Shown here: in pieces, positions 1 to 10,552 of the stretch | Layout: the number at the start of each line of letters is the position of its first letter | Numbering within the stretch: the stretch's first letter is position 1 | NCBI RefSeq assembly: GCF_032854445.1 | Contig: NC_088296.1 | Location: forward strand, 17,289,485-17,353,484 | DNA length: 64,000 nucleotides | Source of the DNA: Liolophura sinensis | Taxonomy: Eukaryota > Mollusca > Polyplacophora > Chitonida > Chitonidae | Direction: 5' to 3' | Notes under the pieces: model-generated | Seen by the model: the letters and a program-made list of their open reading frames with translations, nothing else | What the model was told of the DNA's origin: nothing | Databases searched by the model: none | Translations under genes and position numbers: made by a program

Positions 1-870
1 AATTGTCCATATGGCTCACTATCTGGTGGTGATTCACAACCAATCGTTCACATCACCCACAATCTGCTTGCGATTCACAACAAACCGTTCAGATGGATGA
101 CTATCTGTTTGTGATTCACAACCAACTCTCCATATAGATCACTATCTGCTTGTGATTCACAACCAACTGTCCATATGGCTCACTATCTGCTTTTGATTCA
201 TAGCCAGCTGTGAATATGACTCATTATCTACTCGTGATTAACATGCATCTGTCCTTATGGATCACTCTGTGCTTGTGATTCAAAACGATCTATCCATATC
301 GATGACTATTTGCTTGTGATTTACAACCAGATCTCCATGTGGCTCACTATCTTTAGGATTCACAACTGTTCATATGGCTCACTCTCTGTTTGTGATTCAC
401 AACTAATTGTCCATATGGATCACTATCTGCTTGTGATTCACAACAAACTTTCCATTTGTATGACTATCTGTTTGTGATTCACAACCAACTGTCCATATGG
501 ATCCCTTATCTCCCTTTGATTCACAAAAAACTGTCCATATGGGTCCACTATCTGCTCCTGATTCACAACCAACTGTCCCTATGGATGACCATCTGCTTAT
601 GATTTATAGCTAACTGCTCATATGGCCCACTATCTGCTTGTAATTCACAACGAACTATCCATATGGCTCACTGCCTGCTTGTGATTCACAACGAACTATC
701 CATATGGGTCCATTATCTGCTTGTGATTTACAATCAACTCTCCATGTAGCTCACTATCTTCTTGTGATTCAAAGCCAACTGTCCATATGGATGACTATCT
801 GCTTGTGATTCACAACCAACTGTCAATATGGATCAGTATCTGCTTGTTATTCACAACCTACCGTCCATAT
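1..870. repeat. 41-bp minisatellite, about 21 copies
   Basis: A tandem array of about 41 bp built around GATTCACAACCAACTGTCC and CATATGGATCACTATCTGC. Successive GATTCAC motifs fall at 31, 72, 112 and 153, which fixes the period. Copies differ by scattered substitutions and small indels, so the array is old or not well homogenised. It touches the left edge of the window and probably continues beyond it. No coding function is seen. Confidence 0.9.
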
Positions 871-1227
871 GGATAGCGCGCTTTTTGTTTCATTATCAGG
901 TCACTCCATGGGCCCAACACCTGGCAGTACCGCAAAGCATTTTGTCGCCCACTATCTGACTAAATGTCCTTAGGTTCCAATGAATATCTCCTTGCCGGAC
1001 TGTCATGACTATGATCAGACTGCAATCTCTTGTCAATCTGTGGTTCACTGCTTGTCTATCTCTATTATACCACTGTATAATCCACTGCCTCTAGATGATA
1101 ATGAATCCCGCACGATTGGTCTCATCGCCCGTATGTGAATATCAAACAACTGAAACAACTGACCTCTTATCTGTTTGTGATATGCAAACCACTGCCTGCC
1201 CCATGATCTGTTCGACATTCTCAGAAT
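871..1227. other. no gene seen
   Basis: Unique-looking sequence between the satellite and a degenerate SINE. No exon, RNA gene or repeat was recognised. Confidence 0.5.
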
Positions 1228-1345
1228 ACACTGCAGTCGCTGGGAGTTCAAGTGCAGCCTATGCAGGATTCCCCTACGGTTATGTGGGAATATCCTCTCA
1301 CCATAATCTGACGGTCTTCTTAAGTATGGCGTAAAATAATGTGGA
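1228..1345 (+). mobile_element. degenerate SINE-A copy
   Basis: The B-box-like GGGAGTTCAAGTGCAGC is followed by a TTATGTGGGAA block. A short CTCACCATAATCTGACGG stretch and an AAGTATGGCGTAAAAT tail come next. This is the SINE-A layout with an internal deletion and heavy divergence, so it is one of the older copies here. Confidence 0.55.
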
Positions 1346-1627
1346 CGCCGTTGCATGAGTGAATTCTTATTGAACACGGCGATAAAAGCCAATCAGAGAC
1401 TAAATTCTTATAATACAGGACGATTATTTACCTTCTTGTGACGCTCAAACCACTGCTGTCCTGAAATGTGGACCTCACTTTCATCATTACCCTTCGGAAA
1501 CTTTGCTCTTGTTTCTACAAAATGTAAATATCAGGATAGTTTTATGCTATATTATATTATAAAGATATTTATTTATATATGTTTTTCGACAAGACAACAG
1601 TACAAGCATTTATCTGTTCGGTTTCTT

Positions 1628-1685
1628 CCCATCATATTGCTGGCCGCCGACGTAAAGGTGAAATATTTTTGACTACGGATTTTGG
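1628..1685 (+). mobile_element. SINE-A 3' fragment
   Basis: Only the CCCATCATATTGCTGGCCG to GTGAAATATTTTTGAC part of the SINE-A body remains. The CACCAATC tail is not recognisable. Confidence 0.45.
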
Positions 1686-2339
1686 ATTTTAAAAACATCA
1701 ATCCAATCATAACTGAATGAATAAAAAGAAGCATGTTCAACTACTCGAATAATCTGCTTTTGCATTATTATTTTTTAACATACTTCAAATTGTCATTGAT
1801 TAAAATGAGGTGAAAAGCTTTCGGTCGTATTGAATCTGTTACCAATGAACGCGAAATGGAGCCTGCCATCAGGTTCGTCTGGACCCCTTTTACCGAGCTT
1901 ACTAGGGCCAGGAACACTGCCAGCTTCTGGCTGAAATGACAAAAGGATACGAGAATCTGACCTTCCGGTAGGTCATAAATCCAACATGTATTTGAGACCT
2001 TAGCTCTTGGATAGATCGATGTTGAGCCGCACGGTATTAAGAAAATAGTAAATTTACTAATCAATAAAAAAAATGCTGGAAATGGATGACTAGGAAACTT
2101 CACTGCAAAAAATAAGAGCATCGGGAGATTTGTTAACTGACCTATATCGTCCGTTGCATATGTAACAGTGTAATATTATTTCTGATAGATGATAACCATC
2201 TTGCTTTACATAAGCAATAAACAAAGAAAACACTTTTTTCTCGTGAGAGACAATGTCTTTATATATAACATTTACTTATAACTCTTCACAAATATAAGAT
2301 AAGCTTTTAACTGATTGTTACAAGTTCAGCTTTATTTGC
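1686..2339. other. no gene seen
   Basis: Contains a 117-codon open frame on the - strand (2121-1768) with no recognisable domain and no splice context. I treat it as chance. Otherwise AT-rich unique sequence. Confidence 0.45.
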
Positions 2340-2662
2340 CTTATGCATAGGGAATCCGCTTCGGATCAAACTATTTCCGGGTCAAAGACTTTAAGAATTC
2401 TGGCGCTCAGGATTGAGATGTTAGAATAAAGAAACAGAACTGGTTTGAGCAGTGTCGATACATGTATAATGCAGGTGGGTGTGATGTCATGATAGTTGTC
2501 TTTGGCAGGATACTTCAGTGGCGATAGTCCTTATGGCAGCAAGGACTGGCCCTACCACAAAAAGACACAGTATATGCACACACACCCAACGACTCATCTT
2601 CGTCATATGACTGAAAAATTATTACGTTCAACGTAAAATCCAAAGGATATATATACATTGTA
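2340..2662 (+). mobile_element. SINE-C copy, degenerate
   Basis: The order of blocks matches the better SINE-C copies at 48 and 61.6 kb. They are a tRNA-like GGATCAAAC box, CAAAGACTTTAAG, a TGTCTTTGGCAGGATACTTC block, a CCTACCACAAAAAGACACAG block, and CGTCATATGACTGAAAAATT near the 3' end. Substitutions and small indels are spread throughout. Confidence 0.75.
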
Positions 2663-3581
2663 CATACATATTTGTTACGAAGATGCCGATCCTGGAAACA
2701 GACAATACAGATCAATTAACGAATTCTACACTGTATTCTCATAAAATTTGTGAAAAGCTATTAAAAATTTTCAACACAGTTTTAGCAGCAAGAACATTTT
2801 AAACTCGTAAACGTGTTTAGGCAGATTTCTTTAACTTTAGGGCACATTTACTTCCGACTCTCCTCAATCAAGCGCACTGGATGTCGTGGGATTTGAATTC
2901 AAAATTATTAAGCATATGATGTGACTTTTCCAAGAAACTCATTACATATGCAAACGCCTACGTGAAAAATATTAAGGCCAATTTTCCAAAGAGATGTAGA
3001 GAATCGGTATTGTTGACTGGTAACGCCCGGGGTATATCATATCCCTTGTAGGATACACTGGCATGAGACATCTGGGATAGCAAGACAGCGGGAGTATCTA
3101 GTTATCCCAAATGCCTGTATGTGGATGGTGCGTGTTGTCGTATAAATGGCATGTCCTATCTAAAACAGCGATATTAAATTGAATTGTCATGTTATAATGT
3201 TGCCCCCATGTAGTAGCCATTTCCAACATTTCTGTTACCTAATGCTGATATACAGGTAATATGGTCTCACGTAAACCCCTTTTGGATCCAAGCATGGCGC
3301 TTCAACAAGTTGCATTATACTGACCCAATACCTTGTCATAAAACCTATTGCTAAGCTGAGTGCGAAGTTCTGTATAGTTCTGATTACCTTTGGAGTATCG
3401 ACATTGAGTTTTTTTTTCGAAAGGTATCATGACCAGCGTGGATCACTTGAAACAGGTATATAAAGTATAGCATTGAGGAATAAGGCACCAATTACTGATG
3501 ATGGTGTTTTGTGTGTCTCACAAAAGTAAATGTGCACAGATAATCCAGCAGCCAAATAATGCACAAACATAAATATGTCAC
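2663..3581. other. no gene seen
   Basis: AT-rich sequence between a SINE and an orphan exon candidate. No feature was recognised. Confidence 0.45.
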
Positions 3582-3907
3582 CTCTAGAGATGTTTGAGCC
3601 TGGTCCTGGATAGAAGCATCTCCAGTTTCATTGGCAAAAGCAATGCTGTGGTGCAGAAGTATACGTCCGTTGTTGGTATTCATCTGTAGGCCGGCCATGT
3701 CTAGTATCTCATCCATCCGTTCACCGGACAGGTTATGAAATTCTTCACTGAGTCTGTCAAGCGTCAAATCTTCGATAGGTTGTGTGGGGGAAAGGCGAGC
3801 AAGCTCAGCTACAGAACGTACCTGTTTTACTCGCCTTATCACGGGCAAAAGATTCATCCCTTTTAGGGAATTCCCTTCTCTAAGTGTCATAGGCATCCTG
3901 ATGATCA
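3582..3907 (-). CDS. candidate internal exon of an unknown protein
   Basis: On the - strand a pyrimidine-rich stretch ending TTTGTTACAG at 3908 is followed by 326 open bases. These end TCTAGAG at a GTGAC donor (GT at 3581-3580). The translation looks protein-like, reading GMNLLPVIRRVKQVRSVAEL, then LDRLSEEFHNLSGERMDEIL, then RILLHHSIAFANETGDAS. I do not recognise a family. A helical, charged segment fills the middle, and there is no signal peptide or transmembrane segment. No partner exon was found on either side, so it could belong to a gene with very long introns, a degraded gene or a mobile element. Confidence 0.4.
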
Positions 3908-4779
3908 CTGTAACAAACAAGGAAACAAAAACAGGTAGGCTGTGTGCGTCATCTGGGATTTATAGTACTAAATATGTCAGGTGTTTGCAAAATTAGGTTA
4001 AAAGTAAGCCACGGTTCTAGTAACGCATCCAAAACTTTCAACAGTGGTGTATACAACTGTGTGAGTGATCCAGCTGCCCTGTTTGGAAGTATACTGTAAC
4101 CTTTATTCCACCAACTGTGGGATGCCAGATGGCAAGCGAATATCGCTGGACCAAGTACACGTTCTTGCAATTTGTGTGTTTGTCTAGGCTTTTTATAATA
4201 AATGTGTTAATTTCAGAATCCAAAATAAAGCCAGTTTCTTAATGGGGTCTAATCAGACCCCAAATATTGAAATATCGATAGCCTATAACGCTGAGTGCAT
4301 ATAGCATGTGTCCCTGTTATATTTTCAGCGAATCATAAAGGATCAGAAACATACATATAACATAAGAAAAAATCTCAAACAATCTATCATAATTTTAGCA
4401 AGAAAAACTGTGGATAATGTTTGAAACTTTTTCATAATTATGTAATTACGAATATGAAATAGATGAAAAACTTGTTAGTTTTAAAACAAATTCCGTGACT
4501 ACTATGAAGTATTCATACTTGTTAAAAACATAAAGATTTGCAAATTGTTTGTACTCACTTTGTATTTTTTAATAAACTATCCAGAATTGAAATATAAGCC
4601 TTTAATATGTTTTTCGTCATTGACTAAATTTACACTGTGGTCCAAACTAACTCTAGATGATAGGGTATGCAGTAAAAGACGTTGGTAGGATGACGGTTAA
4701 AAGGTTTGTCACCTTGAACGACAAATTTAGGCGATAAGCCCTATATGTAATTTACCATGATACAAACCTCCTAGAGAAT
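3908..4779. other. no gene seen
   Basis: AT-rich sequence with several short open frames lacking protein-like composition. No repeat family was identified. Confidence 0.45.
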
Positions 4780-5105
4780 AAAGAGCTTGAAAAAGATAAC
4801 GGAACACTTAGATATGACATGTGTGAGATGAGCCTATATCATGAAACGACCAAGATGAAATCTTACGTTTAAATCCTCAGATAGACGCTATAGAACACAA
4901 ACAAAATGACCTTGAACAAGATGGTCGATTGTCCAGTATTCGTGTTTATGGTGTTTAAGGTGATGACAGAGCTGAAACAACCGATGAATGCAAGGAACGA
5001 GTGATTGATGTGCTGACTACAAAACTGGGAATATCTATCACAGACAAAGACAATGACATAGTTCACCGTCTTGAACCCTCACGAGCTGACCTAAAACCTA
5101 AAAAT
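4780..5105 (+). pseudogene. LINE ORF1 fragment (coiled coil plus RRM-like)
   Basis: Interrupted + strand frames read NKELEKDNGTLRYDM, then QIDAIEHKQNDLEQDGRLSS, then IRVYGV followed by an in-frame stop, then AETTDECKERVIDVLTTKLG and finally DIVHRLEPSRADLKP. The arrangement of coiled coil, QIDxIE, RVYGV and HRL is typical of the nucleic-acid-binding ORF1 protein of L1-type retrotransposons. Stops and a missing 5' part show it is dead. A LINE endonuclease fragment in the same orientation starts about 0.9 kb downstream and may be part of the same insertion. Confidence 0.65.
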
Positions 5106-5154
5106 TAACGCCATAAAGAAACGAAATACCATCAGCGCTTCAAAAATCGTTGTT

Positions 5155-5292
5155 AATGATTGACTGATTGGTGTTTTCACGCCCAGGACCTTCTGCAGGT
5201 TTCTGTCAGACCTTTTCGGAGAAGAAGACAGCATGCATGAGCTCATAGCGACCGCATTGGTGGGAGGCTACTGGGTCATTGCGCCGGGCTGG
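5155..5292 (-). mobile_element. SINE-A copy, degenerate, reverse orientation
   Basis: Reading the + strand, GATTGGTGTTTTCACGCCC is the reversed tail. It is followed by TCTGCAGGTTTCTGTCAGAC, AGCATGCATGAGCTCA and AGCGACCGCATTGGTGGGAG, and ends near GGGTCATTGCGCCG. The central body is deleted. Confidence 0.7.
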
Positions 5293-5984
5293 AGTGCTAA
5301 TCGTTTCTGCCATGGAGGCCCCCGTTATTAAAGGAGATGTCACCCTTCGAAATCAATCACTACTGAAATCTGCATTAGGTAACCCACTTCTGTACGTGCG
5401 ACCCAGCAGCAATAAAATCTTTGCTAAAATATATGCCGTCCGACAAATTGAATATCCTAAATGTAGTGACGCATTCATGCGTCCAAATTCTTCTCCCCAG
5501 TGCGGTATTCCCGTCCCAGATGAGCATTCCAACACAGCCTCCAGGAAAACTGTTATCATCTGTTAGAGCCCCATTCAATATGTGTCCGCCTGCCCCGTTT
5601 GTGTCCCACGACTTAGTGTAACTTGATAGTTCTTCTCTGGGTATGCCTAGTAGTGCTAATCTCACCTACATTGTGTGGCATGACACATCTGTATATACAT
5701 GTACTTCTAATTTAAGACATACCTAGGGGTTGTTTTTATTAATTACTCCGCTTTGTTTTAGTTTATGTTATGATAGAATGTCTGGTTATTATCTGCCCAG
5801 CTGCATACATGTAGTCCTTTATTATTATTATTGTCCAGATAATAATATAAGGAATAATGTAACGTCTTTTGAATTTACAAACCAAAATAAATATTTCGTA
5901 GGAATAATATACTAGTACCTGAGTCCCTCGGAAAAATGTAAAACTTTTCACAGAGAGCTATCAAACTGGCATACTTGGTAAAAC
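5293..5984. other. no recognised gene between LINE fragments
   Basis: A 96-codon frame on the - strand (5665-5375) and a 95-codon frame on the + strand (5279-5566) overlap each other. Neither shows a motif I recognise. The segment may include decayed LINE sequence, since LINE pieces lie on both sides. Confidence 0.4.
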
Positions 5985-6260
5985 TCCCTAAATAAAAAAA
6001 GCATTGTACTTGGCGACTTTTATATTAACCTTTTTAAAACAGATAATCCTACGCCCAGGGCCTATATCCATGATGTTATGAAATTAGCCAATTACTTTCT
6101 AACGAAAACAACTAAACCAGCTCGCTTTAGCACAACCTCATCGTCTTTAATGGATAATATCTACGAGCATCTTTTTTTTTGCCATACTACCAACTGATAT
6201 AAATGACGGCATTCCTTTGAATCATATTTTTCAGATCAATAGTTAACCATCACCAACTCA
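5985..6260 (+). pseudogene. LINE endonuclease-domain fragment
   Basis: The + frame from 5994 reads KKSIVLGDFYINLFKTDN, then YFLTKTTKPARFSTTSSSLM and DNIYEH. This matches the GDFN-N-L and TKPTR-T-SSTLIDNI blocks of the apurinic-type endonuclease of CR1/L2-like or related LINEs. The catalytic-region Asn is replaced by Tyr in GDFYIN. A frame break follows at the T-run near 6175, and a decayed continuation (DINDGIPLNHIF) is visible to about 6240. No reverse transcriptase follows. This is a dead 5' fragment. Confidence 0.65.
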
Positions 6261-8689
6261 AGGAAAAGTAAGACATCGTAAAATGACTCAAAATCGAACT
6301 GAAGCATTTTCTGAAGTTATTATAAATACTTCATTGGATGAGATCTATGAAAGATCTATGGGCCGCTTGTATCAAAATGAGCACCATAGCCCTTTGTCAG
6401 ATAGACTGTATCCTATGACGGTACTGTGTAGCAGATCTGCAGCCAGCTTTGCGGCCTACACACAAGAATTTACGTTGTCAAACAGTATTTTGAACTTGTT
6501 GCGCAAGAAATAACAATTTTAAAGTGATTTGAAATATTTAATTAAGTCAAAGATCGCTTTGTGATCTCGGGACCTGTATGTTTTAAAATTAAATTTCGTT
6601 TTGTTGATGGTTACCTGCATGATGGATTTTTAGTTATAGACTAGTATCACCCATTTTTCTGCGCCTACACATTACACCTGGAACCAATTATGCTACTTGG
6701 GGTCAAATCTGCATTGAGCATATGTGGAACATTGACCATATTAAAGTCAAAAGTAGTCGGAAAAGTTCAGCTATAATTGGAAAGTGGACGGATGGCGCTC
6801 ACATCTGACAAACTGGTCCACGCTACTTACGAATACACCATAGCACAACTTAAACACCATAGCACAAGTTAAACATCATAGCAAAACACATTCTTTGAAA
6901 ACGAAAACGAAAAACGTTGCAGATGAGATAGGCACGACAAACACGGCAAATATCATTCACCATGGTTGTTGTTTCTCCGTGTTAAAAAAGACATTTTGTA
7001 AAGCACAAAGAAAATCTTAACGTTCCATGCATCATCCTTTTGGCTTGTGGTAATGTACGCACCGTTTTAATCCAGTCGTGCGCTAGACACTGTCGTTTCA
7101 GCAACGGTCGTCACCTGCTAGGTTTACAAGGGAGGGTATTTGAAGTGAATTTGACGATATCCCGCATTAAGTCTACTTATATAACATTACAGAATATAGG
7201 CAGGTGCCGTGTGCAAAAGTCTGACCTGCAATGTATTGTGACGATTTATATAGCGTGCCGTGTGCAAATGTGCGACTAAAACCGTGACTTTGGCGGGTTC
7301 AGTGTCAATTGTTTTTAATTACCGTTTCCAGTAACTATATCTAAATTCATACCGCAGAATGTTCCTGGAAATGAAATGAGAGAATAAATAAATAAATCAA
7401 TAGTACGTAACAAGAAATTCACGTTATAGTACCGCTTTGAGTGTTGCACGCGTACTCTGGTCAGTCATAAATTATTACCAATACGTTAAAAATTTTCAGT
7501 GGAACTTTTATTATATGCTTCTGTCTTTATATTTGCGTATTGGCTTTTTTCAGTCCATAAAAGCAGTATGTATCCTTACAAAGTTGAATTGCTGAACGTG
7601 ATCTCCATAGCCACGTCATACAACTAGTTGGCAAGTCACCACAGAGGTATAGTGTCGTGTCAGTTAACCACAAGTAGGGGTTTACGATCACTTTTTTACG
7701 TAATTTCTCAAGGGATAGTAAACCGCTTGCTCCGTGGCAGTTAGGTCAACCAGCGATTGGCAAGAGACACATCGACCGACGTGTGCTTAAACACAGGCTG
7801 TGTGTCGAATCCTTAAAAGTCGTCGTTTCATTGTGGGAACAGTTTGAATGAGAAAGAGTCTAATAATGCTATAGTAGCTTTACTTGGAACTGCTCACTCA
7901 CTGACTGTAGGTCGACAGCTCTGATCGAATATCACCGTTTACTGGAGGCATGCAGGCTTGTTGTAGTTTGCCTTTTGAGCTGATCTGCTTGGTTTGCATC
8001 TATCAAGTGACTGTCATTGTTATTGACTGCCGTGTAAACACTGTTATCGTTGACAATACAACTCTAAAGGGAATAATTATGATAACAGAAATTACCCTGT
8101 AAGGCTTTTTAAATAAAGATAATTTATTTCAACAACAGTTGCAACATTCTCCTGAAAATCAACGTCAGAAACTTCATTTGAAAAAAAAAAAAATAAAAGT
8201 CTGACGTTCACGTTACGAATAATTTCACTCCGGGAAATTGAAGTTTAAGGTGTGCAAACATTTGATAGGATGATCACTACAGTGACCAAATATGGCCCTA
8301 TACACATACGCCGATCTGATAACGGATGCTGAGAGTAAAGGCATGTCGCGAACTGCTAGGTCTTGGTTGTGTCACGAAGCTGTCTAGCTTCCCCATTAAA
8401 ATGTGAAAATGTACAAAAATCCCTACAGAAAGTAAACGAAATAAGTGTGTGCCTTTTGGGCTAAGCATTCCCGAGGCCTGCTTCGTTTGTGTTGTTTTTA
8501 ATGCGTTGTTCTAATTCTGCTGAAGCCAACGTGTAAATTTCTACTTAGTACGCATTGAAATGAAAAACTTAGAATAAGTCCGTAATTGAGGTAAACGGAA
8601 CAATGGCTGGTAATACGTGTGACCATTTTCCAAATATCACACTATCGGGACTGCTTGTCTTTACTTTCTATTTTGTAGTATTTGCACTT
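6261..8689. other. long stretch without a recognised gene
   Basis: A 76-codon frame at 6283-6513 follows the LINE fragment and may be LINE-derived. A short direct repeat (ACCATAGCACAA type, 6838-6880) is present. Nothing else was recognised in either strand. Confidence 0.45.
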
Positions 8690-9562
8690 AAAAGGTGCTT
8701 CTGGTCCCAGGATCGCCAAGCGGTCTTAGGCTTAACTCTACATGTACCTCTGGTCTTAGGACCACCAAGCGGGCTTAGGCCTATACATATGCCTCTGGTC
8801 CTTGGATCAACAAGCGGTCTTAGGCTTAACTCTACATGTACCTGTAGTTCTTGGATCACAAAGCAGTCTTAGACTAAACTCTGCATGTACCTGTGGTCCT
8901 AGGATCGCCAGGCGGTCTTAGGCTTAACTCTACATGTACCTCTGGCACTAGGATCACCAGACGGCCATAAGCTTAACTCTACATGTACCTGTCGTCCTAG
9001 GATCACCATGCGAGCTTAGGCTTAACTCTACATGTACCTGTAGTTCTTGGATCACAAATCAGTCTTATGCTTAACGCTACATGTACCTCTGGTCCTAGGG
9101 TCACCAAGCGGTCTTAGGCTTAACTCTACATGTACGTGTCGTCCTAGGATCACCCAACGGTCTTAGACTTAACTCGAGATATGCCTCTCGTCCTAGGATC
9201 ATCGAGCGGCCTTAGGCTTAATTCTACATGCAACTCTGGCCCTAGGATCACCGAGCGGTCTTAGGCTTAACTCTACATGTACCTCTGGTCCTAGGATCAC
9301 CAAACGGTCTTAAACTTAACTCTACATGTGCCTATGGTCCTAGGATCACAAAGCTGTTTTAGAATTAATTCTGCATGTACCTGTTCTCCTAGGATCACCA
9401 AGCGGTCTTAGGGTTAACTCTACATGTACCTCTGGCCCTAGGATCACCAAGCGGGCTTAGGCTTAACTCTACATGTACCTCTGGTCCTAGGATCACCAGG
9501 TGATCTTAGACTTAACTGTACATGTACCTCTGGTCCTAGGATCACCCAGCGTTCTTACTTGT
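8690..9562. repeat. 49-bp minisatellite, about 17-18 copies
   Basis: The unit is built from GGTCCTAGGATCACCAAGCG, GTCTTAGGCTTAACTC and TACATGTACCTCT, with a 49-bp spacing between successive CCTAGGATCA motifs. Each unit contains the palindromes CCTAGG and TACATGTA. The first units are diverged and the central ones well conserved. Confidence 0.92.
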
Positions 9563-9677
9563 ACATCAGTGGTTAGATTTAAATTGTGTGAGGCCGCACT
9601 GCCCGTTGTAAATTACCGACGATCACACCCAGATATAGCCTACAGTGTTTGGTGAGCTGCTGCATTCATAGAGGTGT

Positions 9678-9935
9678 AGAATGAGTGAGTGAGTGAGTTT
9701 TGGGGGTTTGATATTGTACTTTCGGATCGTACAATTTTTCAGTCATATGACGACGAAGGAGTTCTCACAATGCATGTAATGTGCTTTCTTGTTGCAGGCC
9801 GGATTTTCACCGCCCTTTTATTTAGTGCTGCTTCACTGAGACGATTTATCGAAGGCAAGTAAGGCTTCACCTGAGCCATTATTCTGATAAGGCAGTCATT
9901 GCACTGTCCCCATAATGCCAAACGCCAAGCGTGAG
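9678..9935 (-). mobile_element. SINE-B copy, reverse orientation
   Basis: It starts on the + strand with a GAGTGAGTGAGT run, the reversed CACTCACTC tail. CAATTTTTCAGTCATATGAC, TTCTTGTTGCAGGCCGG and CTTCACTGAGACGATTTATC follow, and it ends near AATGCCAAACGCCAAGC. The tRNA-like head is missing. Confidence 0.85.
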
Positions 9936-10164
9936 GATATGACGCCGCCCTATATATGAATTAAATAAGTGGTCAGACGTTTCATTCCACCAAGACATTT
10001 CTAACTTGAGTAAAAATTTAAATGTTGTCACAATGTTTACTTTTCGGTAATGGAAGATGAAATTTTGAACGGCTTTAAAAAAAGCTCTAAAATCTAAAAT
10101 GTTTGACTTATAACAAAAATGGCTTAGTAAAATTGGACCCAGGCCCTGTGTTTTTCTGCTCTAG

Positions 10165-10288
10165 TGCCTGTATTGCCGATCCTCATCGTAATTCTTGTAT
10201 TCCACTAGCCGGAGAAAAATACAGTTATTTTGACGGGTTCGAAAAAGAAATCAGGGATTCGTCAAAAATATGGACTGTGCAAGAGGAC
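10165..10288 (+). CDS. candidate internal exon of an unknown protein
   Basis: A strong polypyrimidine tract and CTCTAG acceptor at 10164 precede 124 open bases that end GAGGAC at a consensus GTAAGT donor. The translation reads ACIADPHRNSCIPLAGEKYS and then YFDGFEKEIRDSSKIWTVQED in 41 residues. Two cysteines and an aromatic patch suggest an extracellular or secreted fragment, but I do not recognise the family. No neighbouring exon was found within several kilobases. A chance splice-site pair around an open stretch remains possible. Confidence 0.35.
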
Positions 10289-10330
10289 GTAAGTGTCTCA
10301 TTGTTATAGAGATACACTCAAAAAATAATC

Positions 10331-10552
10331 TGCTAATTTTTACGGAAAATCTGTTGTGTGGGTGATGCTAGAATGTTTTATGTTATTATAACACAGTATT
10401 ATGTCATATTCAACATAATATCCCGTTAACCTTATAGAATCGGTTTGTTGAATGAATGGCATATGTGTGTTATATTTAGCAGAGCAATCTTCTGCTACAA
10501 AAGAATAGATTCTAGCATCACTCAGACAACAGGCTTTCTGTCAAAATTAACA
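10331..10552. mobile_element. MITE-like element with ~44-bp terminal inverted repeats
   Basis: The left end (TGCTAATTTTTACGGAAAAT, then CTGTTGTGTG and GGTGATGCTAGAAT) is the reverse complement of the right end at 10509-10552, with about 85% identity by eye. The 130-bp centre is AT-rich and has no coding potential. Size (222 bp) and structure fit a non-autonomous DNA transposon. The superfamily is not identified because no clear target-site duplication was found. Confidence 0.7.

Noticed and set aside
1-870. CRISPR-like look of the short regular repeats
   Set aside because: Units are contiguous with no unique spacers, and the genome is an animal's. It is an ordinary minisatellite.
1768-2121. 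117-codon - strand frame
   Set aside because: No domain, splice logic or codon pattern. Expected by chance in 64 kb.
5279-5665. Overlapping 95- and 96-codon frames on opposite strands
   Set aside because: Neither has a motif. The + one starts inside a reversed SINE-A, and the region lies within LINE debris.
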